Origin: Whitmania pigra
Lineage: Eukaryota; Annelida; Clitellata; Hirudinida; Haemopidae
Reading direction: 5' to 3'
NCBI GenBank assembly: GCA_021613335.1
Contig: JAJTWR010000458.1
Coordinates: forward strand, 70,001-134,000
DNA length: 64,000 bases
Shown: one piece after another, positions 39,001-49,585 of the stretch
Layout of the letters: the number at the start of each line of letters is the position of its first letter
Numbering within the stretch: the first letter of the stretch is position 1
Translations under genes and position numbers: made by a program
Notes under the pieces: model-generated
The model's input: only the letters and a program-made list of their open reading frames with translations
Told to the model about the DNA's origin: nothing
The model's database searches: none

Positions 39001-40913
39001 CTCCGTTCAGGAAGAGGACAAAATCGCCGCCTGCAATTAAACCTGTGAGTTCAGCGGGGTTTTTTTTTCAGTAATCTTCAAACGAATAATGTAAACGAAT
39101 GTTGAATGTAAATATTAAAGTTTAGTTAGAGGTTGAGAGTCGTTTTTCGTTTTCAATGAAGTTGTTGCGAGTGTTTGGAGGTATGCTTTATGTAAATGTC
39201 GTGTTGATGTTATCGCTTGTTGTTCTTTGCATCTGATGCTCAGTAACGACTTGTAATTAATTGGATGTTATTAGTTCTACAAGTTGTACTGCTAAATGCC
39301 AATTGAAAAGAAATTTGACATGTCCGTTTTTTTTTTATTTTTGACCTCAATAAAAGTATGTTTGTAACCAGTTACAACATTGCATAGCAACAATTAATTC
39401 ATCTCAGTTTTTTTGTCAGTAGTGAACTTTTTGAAATATCTTTTGAATGAGCAACTCAAAAACACTGAGCAATGTTTTTCATTTTCAGAAACCAATGGGA
39501 CTTGAGAAGACAAAACGTCGTTCTAAATCAACAGACTCCCTCTGGATTCAACACAAGCCCGCACCGACTGCAGACACGGGTTTGCTTCAATTAACCGATT
39601 AACATGTTTTAATTTCGAATAATTTCTATCCGAAGCACATGAGTTTCCAGTTTATTGCAAGCAACTTTTCACATTTGCTCAGGCACCATTTTGAGGCCAG
39701 CCATGAAAACCCTGAAGTCCGTGGTGAAGTTGTCTGAGAAGGACTTCAAGGACAAAGAGGTCAATAAGTACCTCCTTACCCACCAAGGATACGATTCAAA
39801 CGGGGAGTTTGCCACCAAGTTTGTGAAGGTATGAAGGCTTGAATGAATAAGACTGCAATTGGTGATGATGATGATTCATTAACTAAGGAGTAATAATTGT
39901 TTTTTTGATGGCATGTAATTGATTACATCGATTACTTAATGATTTATCGTTATATGTTACTCAATTGTAAGTTTGAACATAATTTTTTAAACTATTTAAG
40001 TTGTGCAACATTGGTTCATTCTTGAGTTAGTCAATCTGTTGTTTAAATTTAATATGACTTTTGACATTACATTGCATATATGCAATCGAGTTGTATTCGA
40101 TGGCGATTTTTGCGTTGATTGCAACGAGATGATTGATTCACGACAAGTGCAAACCTTTATGTTTCCAGGGGAACATTGTGCCATCAGCAGGTGGTGGAGC
40201 ATCAGTAATATTCACAGATGTTGAGGTTGTCAAGCAGAAGTCACCAGGAACAACAAGGTAAATAAATATCATTTCATCACCTCTTTCTTTTTTCAATCTT
40301 ATTTAAGAGGCCGAGTTTATAAGCAGTGTATTGGGCAGGTATAATTTACTGCAAATCGAATTTAAGTTTAAGTCTGCTTAAACCCATTGTGATTATTATG
40401 CAAGAATTATTCTTAAATTACTGATATTATTTAATCTACTGCTTTAAATTAACCTTGTAAATGTTACAGTACATTTCCTGCATAACAATTGCAACTTTAA
40501 TGTTATTAACATCAACAACTTGCAATTATGTAATGTTGATTTAACTATTTATTGTTGATTGCTTACTAATTATTAATTAATTACATTTAACAGGAAGAGA
40601 AGATCCTCGTCAAGCAGAGATGATCTCGATGACAGTTGGACCGATGTTGAGACGAGATGCCACATTGCCATCGAGGGTCATTCAAAGTAGGTTTTATAAT
40701 TTCAATTAATTTTATTTCTTTTACTACTTCGCTCAACAAGATTAATCTTTAAAATCTGCTTTGCCATAGAAATATCTGTTAACTTATTTCAACATATAAC
40801 ACCTGCCTTATCTAACTAATTTTATTTGAAACGTTGGAATAAATAACACAAACAAAATTCTATCATTGTACATTGTTTATGTTTTTAGGAAACCAAAGTG
40901 CTCTGAAATATAA
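33005..40913 (+). CDS. KIF23: Kinesin-like protein KIF23 / MKLP1, complete, 24 coding exons
   Basis: Plus-end kinesin-6 motor of the centralspindlin complex, with MgcRacGAP, at the spindle midzone in cytokinesis. Exons: 33005-33021, 33401-33464, 33571-33663, 33779-33817, 34206-34311, 34528-34664, 34897-35009, 35424-35591, 35885-35997, 36170-36291, 36490-36592, 36717-36796, 36979-37098, 37302-37431, 37644-37708, 37848-37950, 38121-38329, 38457-38567, 38784-39044, 39489-39579, 39683-39828, 40169-40257, 40594-40686, 40889-40913. All keep phase, giving 865 residues (human isoforms 856 and 960). The motor has VFCRIRPL, P-loop GVTSSGKT, switch [10 protein letters not shown] and switch II DLAGSER. 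The neck linker region has [16 protein letters not shown], followed by a coiled coil. The C-terminal Arf-binding part ([25 protein letters not shown]) precedes RKRRSSSS, matching the Aurora B/NLS site, and [15 protein letters not shown] lies at 40962. No defects are seen. Confidence 0.97.
35011..35078. repeat. Interspersed repeat fragment in KIF23 intron 7
   Basis: After a short (AAT)n run, aatttataaagcgcaatgtgcc..catcagaggcgcc resembles the catttatatagcg..cagatgcgc block of the repeats at about 52200 and 55300. It is short and diverged. Confidence 0.4.
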
Positions 40914-40961
40914 ATCTGTACAAGCAGCTTGTAACATCACCAATTGTTTTCCATTTTTTTA

Positions 40962-40967
40962 AATAAA
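40962..40967 (+). terminator. Polyadenylation signal of KIF23
   Basis: AATAAA lies 49 bases after the stop. A second candidate lies near 41101. Confidence 0.6.
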
Positions 40968-42485
40968 TATTTTTTAGGTTAGCGCTCAAATCATTGATTT
41001 CATTTAAAAAACGTTTTTGATGATTTTGATTGATTTCACATTTGAACATCAGTTTAGTCGTCTGTTCTTTTGTGTCTATTTGATAAATGTGTTTTTTTCT
41101 AATAAAAGTGGAACAAAGTTCGCCTGCAAATGCATGGTTTATTTGTGATTTCTAACCATCTATTCACAAGGAAGCCTTATTACTGATCAGTTCATCATAA
41201 ATCGATGCGTGGTTAAGACTTACTCTTTCGGCTGAAAGTTGTCCAAGTGTGTGTGTGCTTCGTCATGATCGGCTGGTACTTGGTGGGTATTCGTCAGAAG
41301 ATTGTTTGATGAATTGAAAACGTAGTTGCGGTAATCGGTCAGGTTATTCACGAGAGGAGATTGGTGTGCTGTAATAAAGTTAGCTCATTGATGAAAAAAA
41401 TCTGGTAATTTCTTCGAATTCCGAAAAAAGATCACAGGCAGTTTGCAAAAATCGCTTGAGAGTTGACTTACTGCTCTCAGAAATCAAGCAGCACAATTTA
41501 AATATTTAGACTCAGTAATCATCCTAGTTTTTTTTAATGACTTTCCATTTTGAAGAACATATTTAGGCAAAATGTTCTATTGCATGTTATTCCTCATCGT
41601 AATTGTTGCAATGGACAAACTCGATACAGAGTCTTGAAGCCGTTAAGTTAGCTACGAAAAAATTATCCAGAACTTAAATAACAATTGTCTCAACAAGTTA
41701 ACACATTGATGTAATCCATTTGATGATTGTTGTGCCAACAGCGGTATGTGTCAGTACTTGTCAAGGGGGTCATCCTTGAAATACATTATGCCCGTACAAA
41801 CTTGGGAAAGAGGACTTTCTTAGACAAGAAGAAGGAGGGTTTTAGATAATGTTGATGTCCAAGCATATGTGTTAGGGAGACTCGAAATGAGCAAGTTTTG
41901 TGGATATGCTATGTGGGTTACTTCAATCTATGTGGCTTCGGATTTCTCAATGTTTTCATCTTATGAGATCATCTTATATGATCATTTAAGAAACTTACCA
42001 GATTCTAAAATTGCCTGTCTGACAGTGATATATTTAAAGCTAAATATTTAAACATGAATTAATAAATATTCACAGTTTCAGAAAAAACTGTCAAATATTC
42101 TCTCAATTAAAATGTTTTTCTCAATCGACTAATTTCATGTTAAAGAGACGCTTTACAAATAAATTAATGTCTAGGGCTAAACATTAGTGCATTTGCCATC
42201 GCTGTTTGTGTACACCCTCACATTCCTTTGCTGGGTTTTATTCAAAATGTTTTTGCAATTAAATTGAAGTTTAAACAATTTGAAAAAAATTATGTTCAAT
42301 AGTTTATTATATGTCTAAGAATAAAATAATAAATAAATTAGAAATTTATAAAACTAAAACTGTCTAACTCAATTCTTTTACCATGTCGACCTAGGTATGG
42401 TGTAACTCTGTTTTTTCAGCGTAATTGATTACACGCTCATTATTTACCAATTGCACATTGTTTCAACAAGATATTAAGCAAGACT
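40968..42485. other. Intergenic stretch between KIF23 and the bZIP gene
   Basis: No conserved exon was recognised. A 60-codon frame near 41869 has no family resemblance. Confidence 0.4.
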
Positions 42486-43728
42486 ATGGATTCAAAAGGT
42501 AACTTTTCAGTTATTGAATTGCGTGATTTTAGTGACTTATTCGAACTTATTTCACATTCTTAATTATTAATTATTTCATAATTACCATGTCGTGTATGTT
42601 ATTGCTTCTTAAAAAGTGTTTTGCAAAATCAATGCGAGAGCTAGAGTTGCGGTAAATTATGAAAGCGCCCAATCTTTATTTATCATATATTGAATTTTTT
42701 TAATAATTTGTTTTTATTTAAAATTGTTGCTATTATTACATAACTAAAGGTGTAAAGTTTTAATCAGTTAAAATTACTCTTTGGTGCCTATTCAAATGCG
42801 GACAATTTGAATTTATCATCTGGCGTGACGCAATACCTAACCAAGGAAACATTGAAAGCATTACCCAATCAATTGTCTCTGATAATCGTCTGCGTAACTG
42901 GCGGTTAACAAGAACCAAATAAGTGTCAAGATGCTTCTCATTGCTTATTACACCAACACCAAGAGCCTAAAAGATATTCCCATTTAGTGCTTAATAAGAT
43001 GGATTACTAATTAAGGTCCCCTAATTTCAGGAAACGATCACGTGATCAATGAACAATATTCTCAGTATGCCCGCTATCCCCCGATTCCGAACAGTTATGG
43101 TTATTTTTATCCCCCGACTTTCGGGCCTTCTTTCACTGGAAGTGGTTTATTGAGATCGCAACTGCCTCCTCCCATATCACCGGTTCCGATGCACCCAATG
43201 CCGATGTACCCAATGTTTCCTAACTCCTTCTATCAAATGTCAAGCGATCCTCCTATGCAAGCCAACTCAATGCAGAATTCGTCGATGCCAGCCAACCCGG
43301 TACAAAGTTTACCGGTGCCAGCCAACCCAGTACATAATTTATCGGTGTTAGCCAACCCAGTACAAAATCTATCTGTGAAAGCCGAGAGCAGCGTAACTCC
43401 CCCTCTGAGCCAAAGGAAGCCGAAGAGGACAGTCCCTGACGAGGAAAAAGATGACAAGTACAGAGCCAAACGATGCAAGAACAACGACGCCGCCAAAAAG
43501 TCTCGAGAGACGAGACGCAAAAGGGATGAGGAGAATGTCAACGTACTCAAGTCATTCAAAGAGAAGATTGAACAAGTAAAGAAAGAGCGTATATATTATG
43601 AACATTCAAATATTCAACTCAGAACTGCCATCAATGAAATTCGGGTTTCCATGAATATTCGCAATTTAAGCATGGCGACAGCAAATCCACTAGACAATTA
43701 TCCACCAATGACGTCATCTAATAACTAA
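42486..43728 (+). CDS. PAR-type bZIP transcription factor (HLF/TEF/NFIL3-like), two exons
   Basis: Exon 1 (42486-42498) is ATGGATTCAAAAG. Exon 2 (43031-43728) joins in phase to give MDSKGNDHVINEQYSQY and 236 residues. The C-terminal region VPDEEKDDKYRAKRCKNN and DAAKKSRETRRKRDEENV (about residues 139-173) matches the PAR/E4BP4 bZIP signature: VPDExKDxKYxxRRxKNNxAAKRSRdxRR. The following coiled coil has few leucines (VLKSFKEKIEQVKKERIYYE), so the zipper is weak for the family. The N-terminal half is Pro/Met/Tyr-rich, with four 10-residue repeats of the type ANPVxNLSVx near residues 80-120. It presumably binds D-box-like DNA as a dimer in the nucleus. The exact orthologue (HLF, TEF, CES-2 or NFIL3) is not resolvable. 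A polyadenylation signal is near 43813. Confidence 0.85.
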
Positions 43729-43812
43729 TTGTTACATCTTTAACAAATTTCTTGCAATGCTTCAAGCTACCGTTGAACTGAAAGGATGCAAGAATTGTCT
43801 GTTACAAATGGC

Positions 43813-43818
43813 AATAAA
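43813..43818 (+). terminator. Polyadenylation signal candidate for the bZIP gene
   Basis: AATAAA lies about 85 bases after the stop. Another lies at 44055. Confidence 0.45.
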
Positions 43819-44245
43819 CTGCTTCTATCACTCTTTAGAGAGATATTACGTTTCATATTGCATTCTTGTGCTTGATAAGTATTTATTAAATTGTAATCTT
43901 TGCCTCTCAATTATTTGTTTGAAGATGGAAAAAGTAAATTAAATGTCATGAATCTGTAACGTGAATGTGAATGGCTTGCGTTTTGACTTCGTACCTGATG
44001 TCAGTGTTGTCTCTGAGTCTATGTTCCTTTTGTTAATGGCGAGTTGCCGATATCAATAAAATAAATTCTTCCATCTTATCAAAAAAGTTTATATAAAAGA
44101 GCAGAGTCTGAATTTATACTTAATACCTTTAATTATTAATGTATTTAAAATCAAATCGCATTCTGAGAGAAATTAGGTAGTTAAAGGAGGATTGAAAAAA
44201 AAGAACAACATTTTTGGTCATTGGCAACAATTTTGGTCATTTACT

Positions 44246-46471
44246 TTACAATTCGTCCCATTTGTACTTCTTCCAAGAAATCGAAGATGGCGAATGACAG
44301 GTACTCTCCCAGTTCGAAGCAGTGGAGTAGTGCTGGTTCTTCGTTAAACTCACCGACAGCAAAGCAGTGTCGTGGAACGAATTCTCCCTCGCATATTTCG
44401 GAGGTCGTTTGTTGAGCAGCATTTGCAGGCCAAGAACAAAAGCCACCAGGATGGAGAGGATGATTGTCGAGGAAATGAGAGCAGCAAGAATGTTCTTGAC
44501 TTCGTTCGATGTTATTTCACTGTTGTTAGTCGAATTGAGGTCATGATCTTTCATTGATAGGTCCTCTGACGATTCACATGGATCGTTGGTGTTTATGATG
44601 TCAGTACTGCCACCCTCGGTCGTGACTCGTTTTGGAATTTTTTTTATGTCAGTTTCTAGCCATGATACTTTTCCGAATGAAAGTTGCGTGTGATTGAGAA
44701 ATTCAAAGCTTGTTTCATTCTTTAAAAAGTTCGTGCTATCTTCATCATTGTCTGCCAACTCTGAATTTTTAAGTGAAATAATCAACTTGTCTTTCAGTTT
44801 TGAAGGAGCTGAACATTTGTTGATGCTTTTGTTTATTGATGCAAACCTGCTTTGTTGAGCCATAAGCCAAAATTTGAAATGAATTATTAATGAGTTGCAA
44901 ACCCACGAATTACTGGAAATCTTTAGGCTTTCAATGTTCTTAAATTTCAACAAGTCACTTGTCGTGAAAGAGGTTAATTCTGAATTGGCGATGTTCAAAA
45001 CTTGGAGAAGTTTTCGCTCGCTAGAAAACATGCTGCTTCTCAAAAGATTCGAAATTAAGGAAGGACTTCCCTCGAGGTCTAAAACTTCCAAGTTCAACAA
45101 ATTTTCGAATAAATTCACTTGGTAAAGTTTTGGATTTTGAGCCACGTTGGAGATGGTTAGTGCCTTCAAACTATTTACTTTGTCGAACACTCCCGAGTCC
45201 AACACCTGAATAGGATTGTTGGACAAATGCAAAGTTCCGAGACTTTCCAAGCCGTTGAGAGAGGATTTGCTGATAACAGCGATTTTATTGGAGCTCAGGT
45301 CGAGGTATTCTAATTTATTCAATCGACTGAAGACATTCTCTTCTAAACTTTGTATCTGATTACCAGCCAAGGAAAGCGTCCGTAGCTCTGAACGGTTTGG
45401 AAAACTGCTCCCAAAAAGCGATGAAATGGAGTTTCCATCTAAAAATAATTTCTGCAGTTGAACAGGAAGATTGGAAGGAAGATTGATCAGGTTGTTGTTG
45501 TTCAGCCAGACTTGGCGAAGAGTGTGCAGTTTCGAGAAGAAGTAATCGCTTGAACCAGCAACGAAGTTGTTGTCAAGGACCAAAATGATGAGATCGGATT
45601 TTGCGGATGTCGTCTCATCCAGATATTTGATTCTGTTCTTCTTCAACTGCAGGTATCTGACAGACGAAAGTAGCTGGAGAGGAAGATGCGATAGGAGACA
45701 TTCGGAAAGGTCAATGAAGGACAAAAACCTTGGAAACAATACATCACTGAAGTGATGCAGGGGATTTGAGGTTAAGACCAAGTAATTTAATTTTCGAAGT
45801 GTTTGAAAAGAATTCTTGTGCACTCGAACGATGTTATTGCTGTCCAAATACAAGTGGCGCAGATTGATTAAATTCCTAAACGTCGTTTCGTTTATGGAAA
45901 CAATCTTGTTGTGTCTGAGGTAGAATCTGGTGAGGTTCACGAAATCGTCAAGATAACCATCAACACTGGATAAACCATTTCCTGATAAATCGAGAAGATC
46001 CAGTTTAAAAGCAACACTTTTAAAGAGCGTCTGGAATCCTCCAAGCGAGTGAATGCGATTGAAACTCAAATCGAGGATTCTGATGTTTTCCATTGATAAG
46101 TTCGTATTGTTGGATGATTCGACTATTGAATCTGACAGTTTCAGCCTTGTTACTTCTAATCTGTTGACGACTCTTGAGAAACTTCCGGATGTCATGTTAG
46201 CGCCGACCAGGTGAAGCGATTCAACTCCCTTCTTTGGTAAACACAAGTTGCTGATGCTCGACACGGTTGAATGACCAACGCAGTTTATCTTATAACGGTG
46301 TGTACCATCCAGGTGGTTGATAAGATAAGGAAGAGGATTTTCATTATCGGGAGAAGAGATATCGCCATCGATGGTGCATGAACAAGATGATGATGGTGGT
46401 GATAGCGATGACGAAGCCCCTAATGTTGAATATAATGTGATGACGATCCAGCTTACGACCAAGATTAGCAT
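44246..46471 (-). CDS. Single-pass leucine-rich-repeat transmembrane protein, intronless
   Basis: 741 residues from an ATG at 46471. Residues 1-20 (MLILVVSWIVITLYSTLGAS) form a signal peptide. A Cys-containing N-cap follows (CSCTID..INCVG). About 15-18 LRRs of the LxxLxLxxNxI type run from roughly residue 75 to 520 (for example LRHLYLDSNNIVRV, LEYLDLSSNKIAVIS). An LRRCT-like cap (SWVCNSLIIHFKFWL..NKCSAP) follows. A Ser/Asn/Asp-rich stalk precedes a transmembrane helix at about 663-686 (LAALISSTIILSILVAFVLG), and a 55-residue cytoplasmic tail with Ser/Tyr residues ends in KYKWDEL. This suggests a cell-surface adhesion or signalling receptor. No TIR or kinase domain is present, so it is not a Toll receptor. 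I do not recognise a specific orthologue. It is intronless among intron-rich neighbours. Confidence 0.85.
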   Translation of the reverse strand: MLILVVSWIVITLYSTLGASSSLSPPSSSCSCTIDGDISSPDNENPLPYLINHLDGTHRYKINCVGHSTVSSISNLCLPKKGVESLHLVGANMTSGSFSRVVNRLEVTRLKLSDSIVESSNNTNLSMENIRILDLSFNRIHSLGGFQTLFKSVAFKLDLLDLSGNGLSSVDGYLDDFVNLTRFYLRHNKIVSINETTFRNLINLRHLYLDSNNIVRVHKNSFQTLRKLNYLVLTSNPLHHFSDVLFPRFLSFIDLSECLLSHLPLQLLSSVRYLQLKKNRIKYLDETTSAKSDLIILVLDNNFVAGSSDYFFSKLHTLRQVWLNNNNLINLPSNLPVQLQKLFLDGNSISSLFGSSFPNRSELRTLSLAGNQIQSLEENVFSRLNKLEYLDLSSNKIAVISKSSLNGLESLGTLHLSNNPIQVLDSGVFDKVNSLKALTISNVAQNPKLYQVNLFENLLNLEVLDLEGSPSLISNLLRSSMFSSERKLLQVLNIANSELTSFTTSDLLKFKNIESLKISSNSWVCNSLIIHFKFWLMAQQSRFASINKSINKCSAPSKLKDKLIISLKNSELADNDEDSTNFLKNETSFEFLNHTQLSFGKVSWLETDIKKIPKRVTTEGGSTDIINTNDPCESSEDLSMKDHDLNSTNNSEITSNEVKNILAALISSTIILSILVAFVLGLQMLLNKRPPKYARENSFHDTALLSVSLTKNQHYSTASNWESTCHSPSSISWKKYKWDEL

Positions 46472-46529
46472 AATCGTACTTCTCGTACTTCACTTCCGAG
46501 TTTGGTCTATTTTTGTAGTTTAACAATTT

Positions 46530-48560
46530 GTAATATTTAAGTAATTTCCTGCATAATGACTTATTAAAATAAAATATTTTATTTTATTCTAACAAATACC
46601 TGCTTAATTCTGCTTATCCTGTCCAACATTTGAGACAACAAGTTCCAGTGCGATGGACTTTTGAGTGACAGGTGATAGGGACACGTTCTCGCTTCGCTGA
46701 TTAAACTCAAACATTTTCTTGAGGCTGTTTTAGAAAAGTTGGCATGAAATTTTTTAAATCTATTTCATAGTCTTGATCTTCAGAAATCAAAAAAAAAATT
46801 AAAACAATGTTAATTAAAGATGTTTCTGATTTTATTAGAATGTTGATAATATTAATTTTCTGGAGTTTAATTCGCATTCAGTTGGATGGTCATTTGAATT
46901 TTTACATAAATAGGAAAACATTTGAATGAAATATTATTATATTATAATTATATACACATACAATAAATATGTAATAAAATATTATACATATACAAACAAT
47001 ATACTATATATATATATATACAATACACAGCTAACTTTGGTAACATTACTTAAAATTATAAGTTGTTTCAAAATATTTGCCTTAACTAGGATATTTGTTC
47101 ATTTTTTAAAAGTATTCAATGTATCATAATATTTAATAGATCATAAAATTTCATATTATTCAATACTTAAGTGTGTTAAATATTTCAATATTCACTTTCA
47201 TTTTGGTCATTTTGACTCACCTTGTGAATGTTAAACAGTAAGTCTAGCGGCGTGGTTTGTTGTACGATGAAGATACTGTTTTGTTAATTCAACGAACTCT
47301 CGAATAATCTCGGCAATCATTACGTCAGAATTTTACTCTAGTCTTTCTTTATTTATTTTATTTGATTATAGTCCTTTGCATAACTGAGATGATTTGGAAT
47401 CTAGTCTTTCGTCGACTCTGGAACTATTATAAGTGCATGCATGCATTGCATTCATCCAACAATTCCACATATCATTCACGAGTCTCGCGGTTTTTAATTT
47501 CCTCTATCTCTCTAATGTCAGACAAATGCTCGAAAATTTATTTTCTTAATTTAAAAACAAAGAATTTCTTAAAACGCCAGGATTTTGCAAGTGAAGTAAT
47601 TTGAACCAAAACCAATTAAGTCTCGCTTAAGCGGCACAGACGAACTGAACATCACCATTTTCTTGTTGTTCTGAAATTTTGAATTTTATGACTTTGATGA
47701 CTCCAAGATGAATAAATTAAAATTAAAAAACATGATGTGAATGTAAATTGTGATTATTGTTATTGTTAATGCCATCATCACACTTATATACTATAATACT
47801 ATAAAAAATACTATAATTTATAATATAGAAATTTATAATATATAAATAATTTATAATATAGAAATTATAGAAATTTATATATAGAATTATAATATAGAAA
47901 TTATAGAAATTTATATATTATAAATAATTATAATTAATTTATTTGTAAATAAAATGTCATCTAATGCCAAAAAAGTTCGCTTCCGTATAAAGTGTTTTTC
48001 CTTCGATTATATTTTCCTTTCAAAAACTCATGACGTCAACTCTTGAGCATAATGTAAAATTGATGGCAGAATTTATAACCCTTCTCGTCCACCACCATCT
48101 TACCGCTGATCTCTTACACATTCTTAAACAATCTCAAAAATCAAGATAACGTTAATCAGGGTTTGCTTCTTATTTGCAAACTTCAAAAAAAGTAATAATA
48201 TATGTTTTCAACATTCATTCTTTTAACAAGCCACCCACCCATATTCACATAATAAAAGCCTCACTTCATGAACTGCAAGCATAAATTAAACCTGGAAACT
48301 CTACCTTATCATCGTCATCTCTGCCTGATTCCGTTTGTCCGTCGCATCCATTTTTCAGGCCAAAATTAATCAAAGAACTATTTAATTGGACGTTCCATTG
48401 GAAGTAATTAATGTATAATTAATTTATCGCTTTAAAATGTGATATTTGATAATATTATTAAATAAAATTTATTCGATTTATTTCCGTGGAATGTCGAGAT
48501 AAGACAGAAATTAATCCGCTCACATAACCTAACGACCGATAGCAGATCTGTCATAAACCA
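46530..48560. other. Intergenic AT-rich stretch
   Basis: Contains AT repeats near 46930-47020 and 47790-47945 (tataatatagaaatt units) and the mini-insertion at 47337-47410. No exon was recognised. Confidence 0.45.
47337..47410 (-). mobile_element. About 52-bp mini-insertion with 11-bp target duplication (copy B)
   Basis: The direct repeat tctagtctttc at 47337-47347 and 47400-47410 brackets the 52-bp insert. The insert matches copy A at 4820-4870 in the segment tttgattatagtcc.ttgca and taact.agatgatttg. The flanks are unrelated to those of copy A. The 5' end, read on the minus strand, coincides within about 2 bp with that of copy A. Confidence 0.75.
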
Positions 48561-48605
48561 ACGAGCGTATGCTTTTGGTCTTTTATGCGTCCTCTGATAA
48601 GATTG

Positions 48606-48859
<254 letters not shown>

Positions 48860-49585
48860 ATAAATATTATGATTATAGCTATTTGAAGTAGTATTTATTG
48901 TGTTGTTTCTTTGAGATGGGGAGATAAGATTAATTGGTTTTCTGGTCAGTTTGCATGTTCTGCCAGTGGTTCATAGATGAAATGCTGAAATATCTTTCCA
49001 TTCAATCTGTTCTGTAAGAGATTGATAACATCGACGTTACCATCTTAAACCAGTCTATAAATTATTTCTATATAAATATGCAATTACGAAATTTCAGGAA
49101 GGAACTGTGTCTTTGTGATATCAGGATGGCATTGTTCGCATATAAAATTGAATAATTTCCCATCTCCCTTTGCTCGAATGCAAATGGAATTTGTAAATGG
49201 CTGTAAATGAATCGTTTCTCTTGCATTCATTGAAAGCATTTTTACTCCTTGAAGCTCGATAGAAAACAAAATGAAAGCAATCTTTTATTATTTAACTAAT
49301 ATAAGACAATTACAAGAGCACAAAATAAATAGTCGACTCTTTAAAGTTTTTACTGATTTGGAAGCTGCATTTAACTGAAGCCCACTAGCTTTCGAGGGTC
49401 CAATTACTGAGAAATTTCGAACAAGCAAGTTTATTGTTAAAATATTATTGAAATAATTAGGATTGGTATTTGATTGAAAACCGATTGGTAAGAGAAGAGA
49501 AGAGCTAACGCTAGATTCTGTCGAGGGGATTGTCTTAAATTTAAGTTCTGGTGCAAAGCAAGTGCCAACTACAGCTTTGAGAAAA
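48860..49585. other. Intergenic stretch before PRPF31 copy 1
   Basis: Minus-strand frames of 61 and 102 codons (49084-49596) show no recognisable family or splice context. Confidence 0.4.
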
